NCBI GenBank assembly: GCA_963669155.1
Contig: OZ022580.1
Coordinates: 18,809,736 to 18,873,735 of the forward strand
Length of the DNA stretch: 64,000 nucleotides
Direction of reading: 5' to 3'
Source: Arbacia lixula
Lineage: Eukaryota > Echinodermata > Echinoidea > Arbacioida > Arbaciidae
The notes below the pieces were generated by a model. The model had not been told where the DNA came from and did not search any database. It saw nothing but the letters and a program-made list of their open reading frames with translations. The position numbers and the translations under genes are program-made. This document shows, one piece after another, positions 12,327 through 27,300 of the stretch; within the stretch, counting starts at the first letter, position 1; each line of letters begins with the position of its first letter.

Positions 12327-15300
12327 CTGCATAAACAAAAATCACATGTTCAGGAGAGACAAATCATTTACAAAGTTCAAATAGCTATATCACCTTAGAA
12401 TAGAGCTCAGTGCAAAGCGAAGTTTGACATGGTTTTCATTCAATGTACCTTACAATAAATGACACAAAACTACCAAAATGATCAGACAACATGACCAGCA
12501 AGATGTACACTATGTGATATGAGCATTGCAATTTTGGGATTATTTTCCTAAGGTATAACCCACGCTCTAGCAAGTGTATAAAATTATGTAACCGTTGTGA
12601 AGGTGCCGACTACCCACCTCTTTGAATACTCGCTATAAGATAATCATTTAAGGAGCATAAATGGAACAGACCGTTGCCTGCTCGCCCTAATGGTGAACAT
12701 AAGTTTTGGATAAGACAATATAACCTGTCACTGAAATGAATAATAGCGGTGTGAGATCTCAGTATCAGTCTCAAGAGGAAAGCATCGTAGTAAGTTACCA
12801 TTAGTTACCTTAATGAACTTATGCACGTTTTGCTAGGCCCAATCATAATCAATACATATGTGGTAAGACATGACTAACTTAGGAAAATGGTAAGGCACGT
12901 GCCTAAATGGAAAACAATGTCAGGTCAGATAAGTGAGACTTCCCTTGCAGACCGGAGTTCCGATGCATACAACTTACCATTAATGGTAACTTTGTCATAA
13001 ATGGTAACTAAGATGGTAACGCTGCTCAACAGCCTATCAAATTCAAGGTTACCATAAAAAGTGACCTTGGAAACAAGATTACCATTAACGGTTAGAGTAA
13101 TGTAACGGGGCTGATGAACACATATGGGCTTAGCCTAATTTTAAAGGTTACCCCAGCAGGCCCATTGCAAAATATCTGGCATACTTCAAAAATGTCCAAA
13201 TTAGAATTTGCTGCAATTATTAATGGTGTGGGCGATTGTTGGTGACAGGTGGCAAGGTGAAACATTCTTGTCATAGTCCTTTCAATATCTAACTCAATTT
13301 GAAATGTTGGTAAATCATTGTGTGTATTAGATAAATACACACCATGACGCACAAAGGGGTCGACGCGTCATTTATGGGTGTATGGGAGGCGCATCTCCTA
13401 CGAAGAAAATTGGCACTCGGTGGAGTATGACCAACTTTTCCCGCTTGGTCTGCCAGGGTATGCTCTTAATGAAAAGTAAACGTCTTCCATTTTCCGGTCT
13501 CTGAGTTTAGATAATTACTTTTTGCACATGCTTCTCAGTTGGTCATTTAGCTAATAGTGGTAGTTTTCCAAGAATTTGGTCACATAACCGTAAGCACGTC
13601 TCCATGACCTGATTTGTATTGCATTGACTCAATGTCTCATTCATTACCTCGTACCATTATACGAATGACGCACAATGTGTATGGTTATGTATAGTGAAGG
13701 AGACTCTTGCATCTGCCATATCCCAGGAATTGATAAGAAGTAGTAATAATATTCAATCATCAGTATGTACTCACCGATGAGCCGACACTTCCATCCACAA
13801 GGTACGGTGTCATGAACCCGGGATTTGGACGTTCTCTCCCCTGAAAGATCAAAATGATAACCGACACAGTCAGTAGTTTGTTATCATATTCAACTCTTTG
13901 TTGAACTGGAACTGTCTAATGAGCCCATGTCTGCAGTATTATATAATCAACTCACCTACCTTGTAGGCCTATGTTACATGTGCTCGTAAGCTTACTCCTT
14001 GAGATATTATATGTTGTGTAAAAAGAATTGCATTCAATTGTAAGAAGGGCTATGCGTGAAAACTAGTCGATTACTTACCTCATTTAAATGCTAAGTCTGA
14101 ATGTCACCGTAAATGACATCATTCATTCTGTGTAATTTTCCTTTGTTGTAAATCAAAAACAAAATAGAGCCTGCGATACTATTGTGTAGAGTGATATTCT
14201 TGCAGTAGAGTGGACACGTGTCATAGATAGAATGTTCCGACCAGGGAATTACAATTGTATAACCACACATAATCAGTGATGATTTTTACAGCTAACAGGA
14301 GCAGGTCAACCAACTTACGTGTGAGCTTCTGTCGTGATGAATCTGGGCGATGGCCCTTCCAACGCCGAATTCACGCCGATCCAGAGAATAGTCGGAATCC
14401 CATTCGTTTGCTCTGCGTTCGACACCCGCGTTCAGGGGGGAGCTGTGAATGCTGGAATGGGAAGGGGATCAGGAACGATAAGGGGTGGAGAGAAGGAGAA
14501 GGGATAACTCGGTGAGAAGATGGAAGAGGAAGGAGAGAAAACAGGGGGACAAAAACATAATGAGAAGGGGATATTAAGAAATAGTTCGAGAGAAGGAATG
14601 CACGAAGGGGGGGGGGGGATTAGGGGAAGGTGGGCGGAGGACGTGAGGGGAAGAAATATACAAATATTGAAGCGAGAGGGTGGAGAGAAGAAAATAATAG
14701 GGAGAGAAGAAGGGGCAATGATGGTTAGGAGAAACCAGGGAGAAAGAGGGCAATGATTGGTGAGGATAAATGTGAACCAAGAAAGAAAAGTACAGAGATG
14801 CAAAAAAAAAAAATAATAATAATAATAGAGATATGCTTAAAATCGTTCCTCAAATTACTGTAACATTGTCACATATTGATTAAAGACAGGGTGTTCATTT
14901 GCAGGTAAAAAAAAATATTGTGAAAAAAACGGACAATGGAAGATGATACTGCAACGTCCCTCCCAATAATGCAACTGGCCATTGTTTTTCAGTGTAATTA
15001 GAACAATCTAATCTAGTTTAGAGACATGAGACCGCGTAGCGACATGGTCCCCACCACAGTACATGCGTTCAATGTAAACAGTGCCCGGACCGCGCGCTGA
15101 CAGGGACAATACGATAATGTAAACTATGATCGGTACGTTTCGAGCGTAAACAAGGATAGTTTTCACTTTTTCTGAAAATGTCTGACTGTGGGATTTCATA
15201 CACGTTATAGTTAGGGTGTACTGCTGATTCCTGCCGATTTCCATGACTTTTGCAAATAGGACACCTTGTCTTTGGTTAAAAAAGTGATTCTGATTGGCAT

Positions 15301-18300
15301 GATGACATGATGACGTGATGTCGAAGTAAAGTTTTCTTACTCCATCAGGAATTTAGTCTCTTGGATTCTCCTGAGCTGCACCATGTACATGCAACATCCA
15401 CATGATATCATGAAGACGAGCACAGCACCAACTGTACCCAGAGCGATTCCAATAATAGCGCCTGTTGACAGGCCCTGAGAAGGACGATCTGCACGAAGAA
15501 AACATCAGACACGATTTAAGGTTGCGCACCTCCATACACGACATTGCAGCCCTACAATCCAAAAATACATATATGAAAATACGAACTACCAATCAAGTTA
15601 TTCTAAAAAGAATGAAACGGAGAAAATGACTTTAAGCTTAATTCTATTAAACGTGTTTTCTTTTTTCCTCGCTTTTGTTTAGAGGGGGTGAATTCATATA
15701 TCATACTTTTCTAAACGAAGTACAGATTCTTCGTAGTAATGCCCGTTACGCTGATAGCCGTGGAAACAGTCAACAAGCTGACGGCAATGTGCTTGCTATA
15801 ATAAACAGATAAGTTTAGTAATCAACACTTTGTCACAATTTCGATTGAAGCCTTAGAAGACTAAATACACCTTCCACATTTAAAAAGGGTTATTTTTAAT
15901 TAGGATTTGACAACATGTTACTTACCCACATCAAAACTAGCAAATGTATAATTTGCAGTATCTTCCGGTATGTTTGTAAGGGATACATCAACTGCCCTCT
16001 GAAATGCTTCATTGCTTGTGCCACCAAACGTCCGTATGGTCAACAAAGCGATGATACTACCGTCCTCCACACCAGTCAATGTTACTTGGACATAGTTACC
16101 AAGGCTTCCAAGGTTGGCAATGATCTAATGATTGTATATAAAAAAAACATTATTTCCTCATACAGATGCTGCAAACTGTGAGCGTAATCTGCTGTACAGT
16201 ACCAAAGTAACATTATCAACATTATATTATCATATGATGTAATAAATCTAGAAGTACAAATTTATATTAGAATATATGGGATTATGCAAGAGAGGTGAAC
16301 AGTACAATAGAGGTACGTTCACACAGACGCACAATTGCCACTAACATGCCAGTTCTGCCCCACTCTGGTACAGCAAGACAACTTAGATGCAAGTTTGAAA
16401 TGCCACTGCTCAGCTAGAGAGCAGGGGCCATATTTATTACTAAGGCTACTATTTAGTTATTAAAGCTCCTTTCGCTACATATATTTTAGTTAGCAACTAG
16501 ACTAGTAAGGTGTTATGAATATGGACCATAAAACGTAATGAATAGCCCTAATGATGTGTTGTTTTTAATACCAATGTGACCAATGTGCTTGTGTACATGT
16601 TTCAATCTTTTACTTTTTACGAATTTCACATCCGAACCATCTTTTCATGCAATCCGTGAATGCGTCGACACGCATCACTATCTAATATTTGTTCCGTACA
16701 GGAGCTTTGGGCTTAAAAAACCCCGTTTAAAAGGAAAAGAGCAGAAGAGAGATTGACTGATAAAAAATGTACAGTATATATAAATATTGAAATGATTAAC
16801 AAGAGAGATTCATTAGAAGGTAATTCATTATAAACATGGCTACATTCTATCATGATTTCAATTTTACTGCACACGTGAGGCTGAAATAATTATATATTTA
16901 AAAAGATTTATTTTCTTACAATATCCGCTAAGTCTGATCCCAGTTGTCGGAATTCCTCACTGTTCGAGTTCATCAACGCAGTTGTGACACTTGCAGTATT
17001 ACCATTGAGAGTGCTGATAGTAAGTCTCGCGGTCAGATCCACAAAGTCTGTTCACACACACACACAAAATAACAACCACAAAATAGGTCTGCACGTAAAA
17101 ACGACATCACAAACAATTAGATAGCTTGCCCATTGTGCAGAATCTGTTAAAATGAACACACGTTGATGAAAAAATGCATACGTGTCTGATGTACATGTTG
17201 ATACTCTATACAATAACCACATTTGCTAAACATGTTGATACCATCTGAAATCTAGATTCAGCACCTCATTTAAAAATCATTTTCAGACACAAACCGTTAT
17301 TGCAATATGTTTGAGGGTCTACCATTGGAATATTCTGAAATGAATATATAATTCATTGACACTACACGATCACTGACAGCAGTTTGACAAAGACAGGTTT
17401 TCTATCAAAATTATGTAGTCAAGTGAACGAATAATATGTATTAAATTTACTATGTTTCGAGCTACTAGCTGCCCCCTCCACATCGCATACATATACAAAC
17501 TATCATCGGGAGTAATTTCTTGCTTTCAAATACAGGTAGGGCATCATTCATATAGAACAGCCGTTTTATCACTCGTTCATGGTTACACTGAAAAACACGT
17601 AGTTGAAAGCAATTGCTCCCATGCATATCAGACGGACTACAGATTCCTTGACAAAATATTGTATAGCCTACATACAACTTTCTATTTTTGATTTTGTCTT
17701 CACATGATTTGGACCAGATTTTAGAAGTTAAAATGTGCTAGCTACATGCAATGCATTGGACATTTCAAGAAATTGAGATATTCAGCATAGAAAAGTATTC
17801 ATGATTGAAAGATTGTAGACGTTGGACATTACTCACATTGACAAAGATCTCTAAACAAGGCCTGTCCTTCTGAGCAAGATTGTAGAGTAGGGCTTGTTGT
17901 TGGTGACAGGGTTGTCACGGTCGCGGTTTGTGAAACTGCATCGGAGCTTGTGTCGGTCGTCGCAGAGGTACTTTGTGTGATTTCGTTGGAGCTTGTGTCT
18001 ACCATGTCCGTAGCACTTACAGTCGTCGCAGAGGTACTTTGTATGATTTCATCAGAGCTTGTATCTATCATGTCTGTAGCACTTACAGTCGTCGCAGATG
18101 TACTTTGCATGATTTCATCAGAGCTTGTGTCTACCATATCTGTAGCAACTGCGGTCGTTGCAAATGGAGTGTGTACGATTCCATCAGAGCTTGTGTCCGC
18201 AATATCTGTTGCAATTGCGGTCGTCGCAATTTGAGTCTGTATGATTTCAACAGAGCTTACGTCCGTACTGACTGTAGCAGTTGTAAAAGCGGTTTGGGTC

Positions 18301-21300
18301 GTTTCGACTGCCGGCGTGGCAATAAGTTCTGTAGAGGTCATCAAGACTTCTGTTTGGCTAATCATTAGTGTCATAGAGATGGATGGAGTGGCCATAATGG
18401 TACTGTCCACTTGTGATGATGTCGTGTTTGCCGATACTGGTAGTCGAAATGAAGGATAAAAAGTTGATATGAAAAACTACCTAATTTTATAATATCATAA
18501 AGTAACATGTAAGTTTATCAATAAATATGACACATTAAATCACATTGGGTTTCAGTCTCAGTGGAACACATTTAAAGGGTTACTAATTTAGAAAAATAAA
18601 TTCTATGTAAAATTATCCACTAAACACGAATTTCACATTCGTTTGCCGCAATAAGGCTCATTTTGACGAAAATGTAGAAAAAAACACGCCTCCAGTGACG
18701 TATGAGACGTCAAAATGCCATAAATGCCAACGGCGTAAATAAAATATTCTATTCACGCCATTCAAACAATGCGTTACCAATGGGAACCTCAAAGCTTGTC
18801 CGAGGTTTGTCTGAGTAGCAACAACTAATAGATTCAAAGTGCATTCCATCCATCGAATCTGAGTGACAATGCAATAACGCGTTACTACGCAGTTAGGGGG
18901 AGAGTTGAGAATTCAATACGAAAATGTTCTATCGGTGACTTCCGTACAATCTATGGAATTTTGACTTCTCATACGTCACTGGAGGAGTGCGTTTTTTCAA
19001 ATTTTCGTCAAAATGAGACTTTATTGTGGCAAACGAATGTGAAATTCGTTTTTAGTGGATAATTGTACATAGATTAGTGGGAACTTATTTTTCTAATTTA
19101 GTAACCCTTTAAATCCAAAATCGAACAACATTACAAACAAAAGACAGAAAGTTCGGATTCATAATGAAAGCAGAATTAAACTGATAATCAATTTGGGATC
19201 AATTCATAACCAGAATGGAGCACATTGACAAAGAGAACGTATAGCTCTATGTGTTATAGACTTTACATAATTATTGTTGAATAATACATCAAATGTGTCA
19301 GTGCAATTGCATTTAGGATAATGGATGTTCTTCAATTGTTATCTTTAGCGTGGCCATGCCATTAAGGGGTTACTAAATTAGAAAAATACGTTCCCACTAA
19401 TCTATGTAATATTATCCACTGAAAACGAATTTCTCATTGGTTTGCCGCAACAAAAGTCTAATTTTGACGAAAATTTGAAAAAGAAACACGCACACCTCCT
19501 GTGACGTCAGAAAAGTCAGAATGCCATAAATGCCAATGGCGTGTACGGAAGTCAACAATAGACCATTTTCGCAATGTATTCACAACTTTCCCCCTAACTG
19601 CGTTGTAACGCGTTATTGCATTCACCTTGTCGTTGATATTCAATGGATGGAATGCACTTTGAATCTTTAAATATTTGTTCCTACTCGGACAAACCTCGGA
19701 CAATCTTTGGGGTTCCCACTGATAACGTACTGTTTGAACGGCGTGAATAAAATATTTTATTCACGCCGTTGGCATTTCTGGCATTTTGTCTCTTCTGACG
19801 TCACTGGAGAAGTGCATTTTTCCACATTTTCGTCTAAATGAGACTTTATTGCGGCAAACGAATGTGAAATTCGCTTTTAGTGGATAGTTATACATTGATT
19901 AGTGGGAACATATTTTTCTAATTTAGTAACCCTTTAAATAAAAAAAAATTAGCGCATTTCTCATCATGTGTAATATTGATGAATTAGTGCAAACATCTTA
20001 GCGGCTTTATTTCAACACACATGCGGTAAGAAGGTTAATACTATCAAATGCATTTACACCTACAAAGGATGAGAAGTTAAAATGTGAGGCAGAGGCGGAT
20101 AGATATGAATAGGAGGATAATGATAGAGGGAAGGAGATGAAAATAGGGAAAAGAAAGAGGAAGAAACATGGAGATAAGGAGAAATAGTGAGATGGGGAAT
20201 GAGAAAACGGGAATTAGAGATTTGGAAAGGTAAATAGAAAAAGAGACGTGTAAATATAATCATGGAATAATACATAAAGATCCAACGAAGGTGAAAGAGA
20301 GAAACCTGCGGATTGTATTATGTTCATATATTATATGTCATAGCTTTATGAGAGAGTGCAATGCGTTATTTACCTGGGGTGCAGGTGATTCCATCTCCTG
20401 TCATGTTGTCAGGGCAGGGTCCGCAGATAGGTGTAGTCAATGGTGGCGCAGTGTCAGTGCAATTCACACCATCAAAACATGGACTGCCTGCGCAAGAATC
20501 CAGGTCTTCCTCGCAGTAATCGCCAGTGTATCCGTCCGTACAATTACATGAAACAACCTGGGTAACGAAATACATGGCTAGTGTTTGAATCGTCGAAGTA
20601 ACAATAAGGGAACAGGGGGTGCATATTCTGACATTTGCTATTATCCAACATTACCCCAATAACAGATTAACACTTTTCCAGGGAAGCAATTAGGCGCATA
20701 TGAACACTGTAATCTATCCAAAATAATGTATCATTAATCTGTTTAAGTCATTGTGTTTATCAAGTAACCCTTTGTCCGCTAGAACATACTATGTTGTGAC
20801 ATTTATGCGGATTACTTGAATGCCTCAGTGTTGGTTTATTACATGATCGCCTAACCATTCAGGGGCAATCCTCAAGGATGCGGAGTTTCTCATGAATACT
20901 CGCTCCGACCCGTTACATTATCAATATATATTCGTTTTCCAACCATTAATATTCCAATTTGAAAATAATTAATGCGCGGAACATAGCAGTAAATGTGTGT
21001 ACCGTGCTTGTACACAGTATGCATTCTGCTACACACAGATTTACATGCATACACCACATGTTGATTCCCCTTCCACATCTCTCTCACTTTCCCCCTCCCT
21101 CTCTTCCACGGCCCTTCTTCTATCACTCTCATTTGTCTTGGCACATAATTAGTACATGACCAAACCAGATATTAGTAATTTTTAAAGTTAAATTTTAACG
21201 CCTGGAACCTGGAAAATTTGGGTTACAACAAAAATCAAGAATTGAAATATTGATTGCTCGATAGCAATGGGTTCATTTACTTGGCAAATGCGATAAAAAT

Positions 21301-24300
21301 GCCGTAAACCAAGAGAGTTTTGATGAAAGATGAATGCTGCGTTGTTCCCACAAAATGGAAGAAGTTAATCCAGTCTGCAAAAATTACGATTGTTCTCAAA
21401 TGCTAACCGCTTCACACCCAAAAATATCATGTATACAAACCTCTTTCTTTCTCCCCCTATGTAAAAACATATATGTATATAACATTTATCGTAGTTGGAT
21501 ATGAACTCATATCGTTGCATCAAATAACTGGAAAATGTCCGATTACGGCAGAATGATAGTGCTCTGAAATTTGCTTTTATTCAGAAGAATCTAGCCTCTT
21601 CTGGCATTTTGTTAAAGAAAACGGACTGGATAAAAATGGGATGGTGCGCGGTGTTGCACTGTTCCAGGCTCCATTATTGCAATGAATTATCAATGGATGT
21701 CATTTGACCTCACCAATTAACACATCTTAACAAGCCCTAGTGCAAAATAAATACAGTAAATCTCGTAAAGCTATAACTTACTGCAAAGTTATCAGTCGCA
21801 AAATCTTGTCCAGGGGCAAATTCATTAAAGAGGCATGTCCCATTGTTGCGACAGTCACACAGTTTGACTTTGAATAGCACTGAGGTTCCCACAGTTCCGT
21901 CCGATATCAGGACTTCCACCGAAGAACCGTTACGGCTAGCGGGGGTCCATGTCAACCGACCGGCTGTGTGACAAACATTACATAAACTGGTTTGATACGA
22001 GCACAAACTACTTAATAATATATCTCTAACTATTTTGGCTTATTCCTGTACATTAGTTAGCATACTCTAACTTTATAATCGCATAGTTGTTGTGAACGAG
22101 CAGAATAATGTCTTTAACTCCCTTTCCAAACTTTGTATAGAATTAGAGTTTATATGCATCATACACATTTACTGAACTTAAAAGTATTTTTTTATCTGTC
22201 CGAGAAATACATCCATTGTCAACACTTTCCAAAGAGCTAACTTGGCAACCGTCTCAGTACCGACGCAGGAAAATCTCACTGACTTATTACACACGTAATG
22301 CACATATGGCATTGGGAGGGTTAGTCAATATCTGTTAGACGAGTACCTGAATCAATAATCGCCCCATCAGGCACCGGGTCCCTGATGTCGTAGCTGATGG
22401 TGTCTCCTTCAGGATCGCTGGCATTGATCTGAATTGTGTAGTTACTGTTGACTACCACGTGTAGCGTGTCATTGCCAATGAGTCCCACTGTGTCACTGCG
22501 CTCGACAATTCCATCAACGACTGGTGGGAAGTTGCCTAAACAATAACACAAATGTATTACATTGTATTACACGTGCATGTTGCAGGTCTCATATTTTGAG
22601 CTCAGCACAATCTTCTCATAATTACCCTACATCTTAAAGGTAGGGTGGTTCATTTACAGCAACCTCTAACATTAATATGTATGAAATACAGCAGCCACAG
22701 CTCCACTAATATTGAGGAAAAATAATATAGAGGCATCATTAAATCGCAAATATTGTTTGGTATACATTGGAATGCTTTCGCAGTAGAATCCATGCTTATA
22801 TTAAAAATCAAACATAATGTGAATATAGTGTGTCTTACTTAAACGATTGAGTTCGATTGTAATTGCGTTGGAAAACGTTTGAGTTGATATTCCTGCCATG
22901 ACATCTTCCGTTGCCAGAGCATCATAAATACATGCCGCTTCTCCGTTGCAGATGTCTGTGATATTGTTGACATCGACACTGGAATTCGCCATGAGCTCGC
23001 TCAGGAACACAGGAGTGAAGTTGGCGTCACTGAAGTCACTGCTGTTTTTCCCCATTGGGTAAGTGAAGGCGGATTCTTCGGGGGTGATCAGCCCTGCAAA
23101 CAAGGCAAACATGGCAAAAGAGCAGTCAGGACAAATGCGATATGAATTTCATATTTACATTTCTTCGTCTATCTCCGCCATGAGGGAACTATCAAACTTG
23201 GACTCTATACGCTTAGATGTATCGGTCTTACTGATAGCCCACACCGTGAAAACATGGCTTAGTACTAAAATCATAATGCATTTTAATAGCTCTTGTAAAT
23301 TTCCACTAAATTTTTCATAGTGTAGATTTCAGCCAAGGAAGAAATATCCAAAAACATTTCATCAGTTAAAATTGATTTATCTTCCTGATGCTCGCCAAAT
23401 GATAAGATTCCCATATGTGATGTCATTGTAATGAATTGTGCTATATACGGTACAAAGAGTCGGTAATATCATTTACATGATACCATTTTGCAACATGTTA
23501 GGAATGACCTACATGTATCAGTAAGAAATAGTTCATTATTCACATACATTACTTAATTACGATTATCCATCTTCAATATGATGTTCTCATCTTTTTTAAA
23601 GATTACAATGCCATATCTTCATTTACTCTCGTATCCCGGATTGGCCTAAGATATTAAGAAAGGTAGACTTCATCTACAAAATCTTGCCCCCCAAAAAAAA
23701 AAAATTAAAAAAAAAAGAAAAAAAAAATGGACAAATTTCCAAGAATGTTCATTAAACATGTTAAATGATTCCTTAACGTATATGAACACAATTTGCAGCA
23801 TGCTTATTCGTGAATGAGTCCGCGCTTTACAAAAATACGACTTCTGGACATACAGATATTTCCCATAACCAAAGGACACTACGTCAAGGGAACCCATCTA
23901 TCCATGTATCTAGACTATTTTTCGCCACTGCTGAATCCCAAATCATTCCAGTTTAAGTCCACATATAGAGGAAACGCAGAAGTGTGTTATCAGTGGGGAT
24001 TTAAACAATGCCACGAATTCCTACAACAAAGTATTAATTCACGTTGAAATGACATTGTTCTAACCACTCCAAGGACTTGGGAAGGAGAAAAGATATCACA
24101 TATTGTAATATCTTAAGCATTAAAACAAATAGTTCGATTAATGTTTTGCGAGATTGATTTACGTAATGGTCACACATGGGGCGCCCTTAAAACTTATGAT
24201 GGCATGATATGGCAGAGCATTAACAGAAAGCTACGTAATGATAGGAATAGTGTACGTCCAACTTAGATGTATGTTGTACTTAGTAGGCTTACAATGGGAA

Positions 24301-27300
24301 AATGCAAGAAATGTAATGATATCCTCATATTGAGTATTTTGTACATTTGTGCTGAGAGAGAAAATCATAAGAAATTGTATTTTGAATTCATGTAAATTCA
24401 CTCAACACGTTAGAATTTTTTAGTCTTTCTGAAACTAGGCAGAAAAAAATACAATTGGTGAAATTATTACAATACACTCTGCCACCAAATTCAAAAACAA
24501 TAACATGCATTTTGATACAAATACAGTTCTTCGTAGTGGTACATTTCAACAATAGCATGATCAGCATAATGAGCAAGAAATTACTAAAAGAAGAAGTGTT
24601 TAGTCCATATGAAAAAGTAACAATGCTTACATGACTGTCCAAATTCAAATAGATCCGCATCACTAAGGCTTCCATTGATAGGCACGAAGAGAGTAGTCCC
24701 ATTTCTGAATTTGAAGTCGTCAGATGTTTTTCCGTTCCAGACACCTATTTATGGTATGAGAACAGAGTCAAGGATGATTTATCTCAGGTAAGGAAACAAA
24801 CAAGATACAACACATATATTGCTCACTCGCTGCATATGTTCAGATGCAATTACATCAACAATAGCAGCAGTAAGAATGATATTGATATTCAAACTTGTAA
24901 TATCTATTTAAACAATAGCAGCTTGTGAGGTTGTTTTTTGAGTAAGATATGACAATTCAGTAGTGAGCAAAAAACACTAGTAATTTACACTTCCCTCCAA
25001 TTGTGAAAGGCATTATACGGCAGACCTGTGGAACGTTAGCTTAAGTATCCCTTTCCCCATGGTCATCATTGCGATTACAAGAAACGATCGTACCATCAAG
25101 AAATGTCTATCAACTACTATTTCATTCAATGATGCTAAGATTACAATTGGGAGAGGAAAAACGCATTACCTAGCAGACCGCAAGTGTCACCCAATGTAGA
25201 GTAGATGGCAGGGGTGCCTAATGTAAACGCCAGACTCTTGTAGCCGACACTGACAGAGAGGGAGATAATGGCGTTGGCTTCGCTGTCCACCAAAAATGAT
25301 GCCACATATTCTGAGGAGTTCTTGAACATGTGGGGACCTTCATAGGTTAAGGAGAAGGTTCCTTCTGAAGAGTTGAAGCCATCTGATCACACAGAAAAGG
25401 GAAAAGTACATGTGACTCATACGTCAACGGAGAAATTCAATCGAGGAAGAAATTTATTCAGTCTGAACAAAATACTTCGTGAAATAAAACTGACTGAAAT
25501 TAAGCCAAAAACTTGAGAATATGGATTATGTGGAGAATGTGGATTATCGCACGAAAAAGAAGAGATACAATGATATTTGATGGACATTTTAAAAGAATAA
25601 AAAAACCCGGAAAAATATGAGGTGATGACAAAAAATTAATAGTTTTACAAGTCTTCTATTTTGATTGGAAGGCATCGTTAATTGTAAAATTAACGTGGTA
25701 AGGCTTTGTATTCACAGATGCAGTATTTGACAGAAAACAGACACCAATGATCCCACAAACATATGATCAAATCTCATATATATACGCAAATCTGCCTCCA
25801 ATCTGTCGAAACATTATGTTTATATACTACGTGAAATTATTTAGAACTACTGTCTTTAATGTAACGAAAATTACACTTTGGTTGCACGACCAAAACAGAA
25901 AAAAATGGATCAGCATCATGCCTTTGATAGTTCCTTCGTGAAAAAAAAAACAATCGCGTCAGATGTGTTACGTCTAATGTGCTACTTATATGTGCTACTT
26001 TCACAAATTAACACACATTTAATAGAAGGGAGTTGATGACTCTTAACTCTCAAAGTGCAACTCAGGGATCATTTCACCATCAATACACACAAATATCATT
26101 GTCTGGAACTCAAAAGGCTTAATGTTCTTAACTTTGACCCAACACCGGACTTGTAAGGTTACCTCTTAAGATGATAGGTCGGCTGCAAATTACACATCTA
26201 CCTAAAAATCCTACCACAATCAAGGAATAGTTGAACTGGACATTTTTTAAAGTCTACATAACTAGTTGAGCCCTGAACCACTGAAACACCTGCAATACAT
26301 GATGTTGGGAAAACGGTTTTCAAAAAAAAAAATATCAAAGGCAGCTCTAGGCAAAGTTGAAACTATTCATTAACAAGTTGAAAGCTATCATGCTAATCAA
26401 AAAAGGATAATGATAAACTTACTCGTTATAAATTCTTCGGCGGTCATGTTGATGGTTGCATTCACAAGAATGGACAACTCTGTGCGGCTAACATCATCCA
26501 ACGCAAACTCCACCTAAAGTTTATACTCGAAACATTATTAATATTACTTTTTTTTTTTAATAAAATGTTTTTGTTACAAAGACACAAATATATTTAGACA
26601 ATGTATGATCGCTTCTAATAATGTATGTAGCTTTGTTTTAAGTCATTGAATGCGTCACACTGTTCTAGCAAATAAATTTAATATACGGATAATAAACAGG
26701 ATATATCTTGCTGTCAGCTGTTTCCTGGATTTCTTACAATTCTATTTCATTTATTTCACATTTGATTTCACCTGGCTAGTCTTTTCAGTTACAAAAAATG
26801 ACCTTTCAAAGCGCTCCGGAATAAAATAAGTATAATTTCAAAGTGACAAAAACAGGATACAAAAAAAAACATCCATCCCGGGACAATGTAAGCAAGTCTG
26901 CTTTCTTGCCTTTTTTTCTTCTTCATCTGCATTGGTACCTCAACATAACGTTGTGAATATAGGATTTTTTCTTTACCAAAATAGGTGACAACTTAATCAT
27001 ACTCCCGTTTAAATTGACATATCGAACATCCATTTCTTTCGTGTGTTTATATTTTATTGTCTGAAATATTATTTATATTGATACTATGCCTAGTAGTTCA
27101 CCAAAAACAACAACCATTCACTAAGAAAACAGCACATTGTTCCACATACCAAGTTGGAGACAGGAAAACATTGCATTGGAACGTTAGTGAGAGGTACAAA
27201 CCTTAGTGTTTCCATGCTGTGCGGCAAATGCGATAAACACAGTTCCTGTATCAACAGGGTTGTCGTCGGCATCCCGTGCCTTGGCTGTTCTAGCTTGCAC

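Noticed and set aside
14432-14803. Open frames on both strands over 70 to 120 codons
   Set aside because: Low-complexity purine/pyrimidine tract; the products are Pro/Ser/Phe or Gly/Glu/Arg runs with no domain.
17950-18459. Overlapping plus-strand open frames of up to 131 codons
   Set aside because: They lie opposite the mucin exon, where a 66-bp in-frame repeat keeps several frames open on both strands. They show no protein features or splice context.
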